Source of the DNA: Burkholderiales bacterium
Lineage (GTDB): Bacteria > Pseudomonadota > Gammaproteobacteria > Burkholderiales > Burkholderiaceae_C
Reading direction: 5' to 3'
DNA: 5,987 nucleotides
NCBI GenBank assembly: GCA_947458895.1
Contig: CANHBY010000102.1
Location: 1 to 5,987 of the forward strand
A program made the translations under genes and the position numbers. The notes under the pieces are model-generated. The model did not search any database and had not been told where the DNA came from. It saw nothing but the letters and a program-made list of their open reading frames with translations. Shown piece after piece: positions 5,594-5,987 of this stretch (position 1 is its first letter; every line of letters begins with the position of its first letter).

Positions 5594-5605
5594 GCACAGC
5601 AAATC

Positions 5606-5938
5606 TTAGCGACGAGCCATCAGCAAACCCACCAAAGCTCCAACCCCCGCCGCAACCCCAATTGCCGTGTAAGGATGCGTGTGAACCACCTCGTCGGTGG
5701 TTTGCGCGACCTGCTTGGCCCTGTCGATCGCTGTGGCCTGCACTTGTGAAAGTCGATGTTGAGCACTTTGCAGCTTCGATTCAATCTGCTCACCCGCAGC
5801 ACTCAATCGCTCCTGACCCACTTGCTGCGCACTCTTGAGCAAAAGATCCGATTCACTGACGACGTTCTTCATGCTCTGAGACAGGCGCTCGCGAGAGCCG
5901 CTCTCGCCGGCACTTGGCTTGATAAGGTTCGTTTCCAT
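5606..5938 (-). CDS. DUF883 (YqjD/ElaB-like) tail-anchored membrane protein
   Basis: The protein has 110 residues, a normal length for the family. Residues about 15-80 are an amphipathic, Gln/Ser/Ala-rich helix likely to form a coiled coil (SDLLLKSAQQVGQERLSAAG, then QIESKLQSAQHRLSQVQATA). A C-terminal anchor follows at about 91-107, introduced by HTHPYTAIGVAAGVGALVG and ending in the family's typical basic tail LLMARR. In E. coli YqjD and ElaB sit in the inner membrane and bind ribosomes in stationary phase. The ATG at 5938 has AGGAG (5949-5945) six nt upstream. The gene is complete; only 49 bp of upstream sequence is visible, so its promoter cannot be judged. DUF883 genes often precede yqjE-type genes, but none follows here. 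Confidence 0.9.
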   Translation of the reverse strand: METNLIKPSAGESGSRERLSQSMKNVVSESDLLLKSAQQVGQERLSAAGEQIESKLQSAQHRLSQVQATAIDRAKQVAQTTDEVVHTHPYTAIGVAAGVGALVGLLMARR

Positions 5939-5987
5939 GACACGCTCCTGTTTGTGAAGTAAGTCACTGCATGCTAAGGAGCCCCCC

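Larger units (their letters stand above)
5003..5605. other. 603-bp region without a secure gene, rich in inverted repeats
   Basis: This stretch separates the DUF883 gene from the exporter operon, both on the minus strand. It contains four kinds of element, each listed separately: two small minus-strand ORFs (5593 to 5340), several inverted repeats (5355 to 5223), a mini-ORF (5241-5221) and a strong GC hairpin (5162-5134). Between 5133 and 5003 I see only the adaptor's Shine-Dalgarno. I cannot place a promoter for the exporter: TTGAAA at 5375-5370 (minus strand) is a good -35, but the hexamer 17 nt on (TTTGCT) matches the -10 consensus at only three positions. No tRNA or known riboswitch was recognised. 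Confidence 0.6.

Noticed and set aside
1..5987. CRISPR array, tRNA, rRNA, insertion sequence or phage attachment site
   Set aside because: I saw no regularly spaced repeats, no cloverleaf, no transposase-like protein and no terminal inverted repeats; the only tandem repeats are the two short ones listed.

Overview
The window looks like chromosomal DNA from a betaproteobacterium, most likely of the order Burkholderiales (Comamonadaceae-like). This rests on moderately high GC, on the style of the TrhO-type rhodanese C-terminus and on the DUF883 and LolD-like protein sequences. It is an inference from sequence feel, because no 16S or other marker gene is present.

Layout, left to right. (1) Positions 1-326 (+): the 3' end of a TrhO-like rhodanese (tRNA U34 hydroxylase family). 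(2) Positions 327-565: a non-coding gap with a 13-bp tandem repeat. (3) Positions 566-1219 (+): a three-BON-domain protein with no export signal. (4) Positions 1220-1307: a gap holding three tandem 10-bp repeats just upstream of hsp20. (5) Positions 1308-1733 (+): an Hsp20/alpha-crystallin small heat-shock protein. (6) Positions 1742-1779: an inverted repeat between convergent genes. (7) Positions 5002 to 1774 (-): a three-gene operon encoding a HlyD/MacA-like periplasmic adaptor, a four-TM FtsX/MacB-type permease and a LolD-like ATPase. The first two genes are 3 bp apart and the last two overlap by 8 bp. (8) Positions 5003-5605: about 600 bp without a secure gene. It holds several inverted repeats on the minus strand, a seven-codon mini-ORF with a strong Shine-Dalgarno, a terminator-like hairpin and two small candidate ORFs. 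(9) Positions 5606-5938 (-): a DUF883 (YqjD/ElaB-like) tail-anchored membrane protein.

Functionally, Hsp20 (holdase chaperone), BON-domain (OsmY-like) and DUF883 proteins are all typical stress or stationary-phase genes. They flank a tripartite-type ABC exporter, a MacAB-like system with its ATPase and permease on separate polypeptides. The exporter substrate cannot be read from the sequence. A shared envelope or protein-stress role is an inference from proximity.

The least explained part is the minus-strand leader between DUF883 and the exporter (about 5355 down to 5134). Possible alternative pairings, a sequestered Shine-Dalgarno, a mini-ORF and a terminator-like stem occur in that order ahead of the exporter adaptor. 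This could be an attenuator or a small RNA, but it rests on short repeats read by eye.
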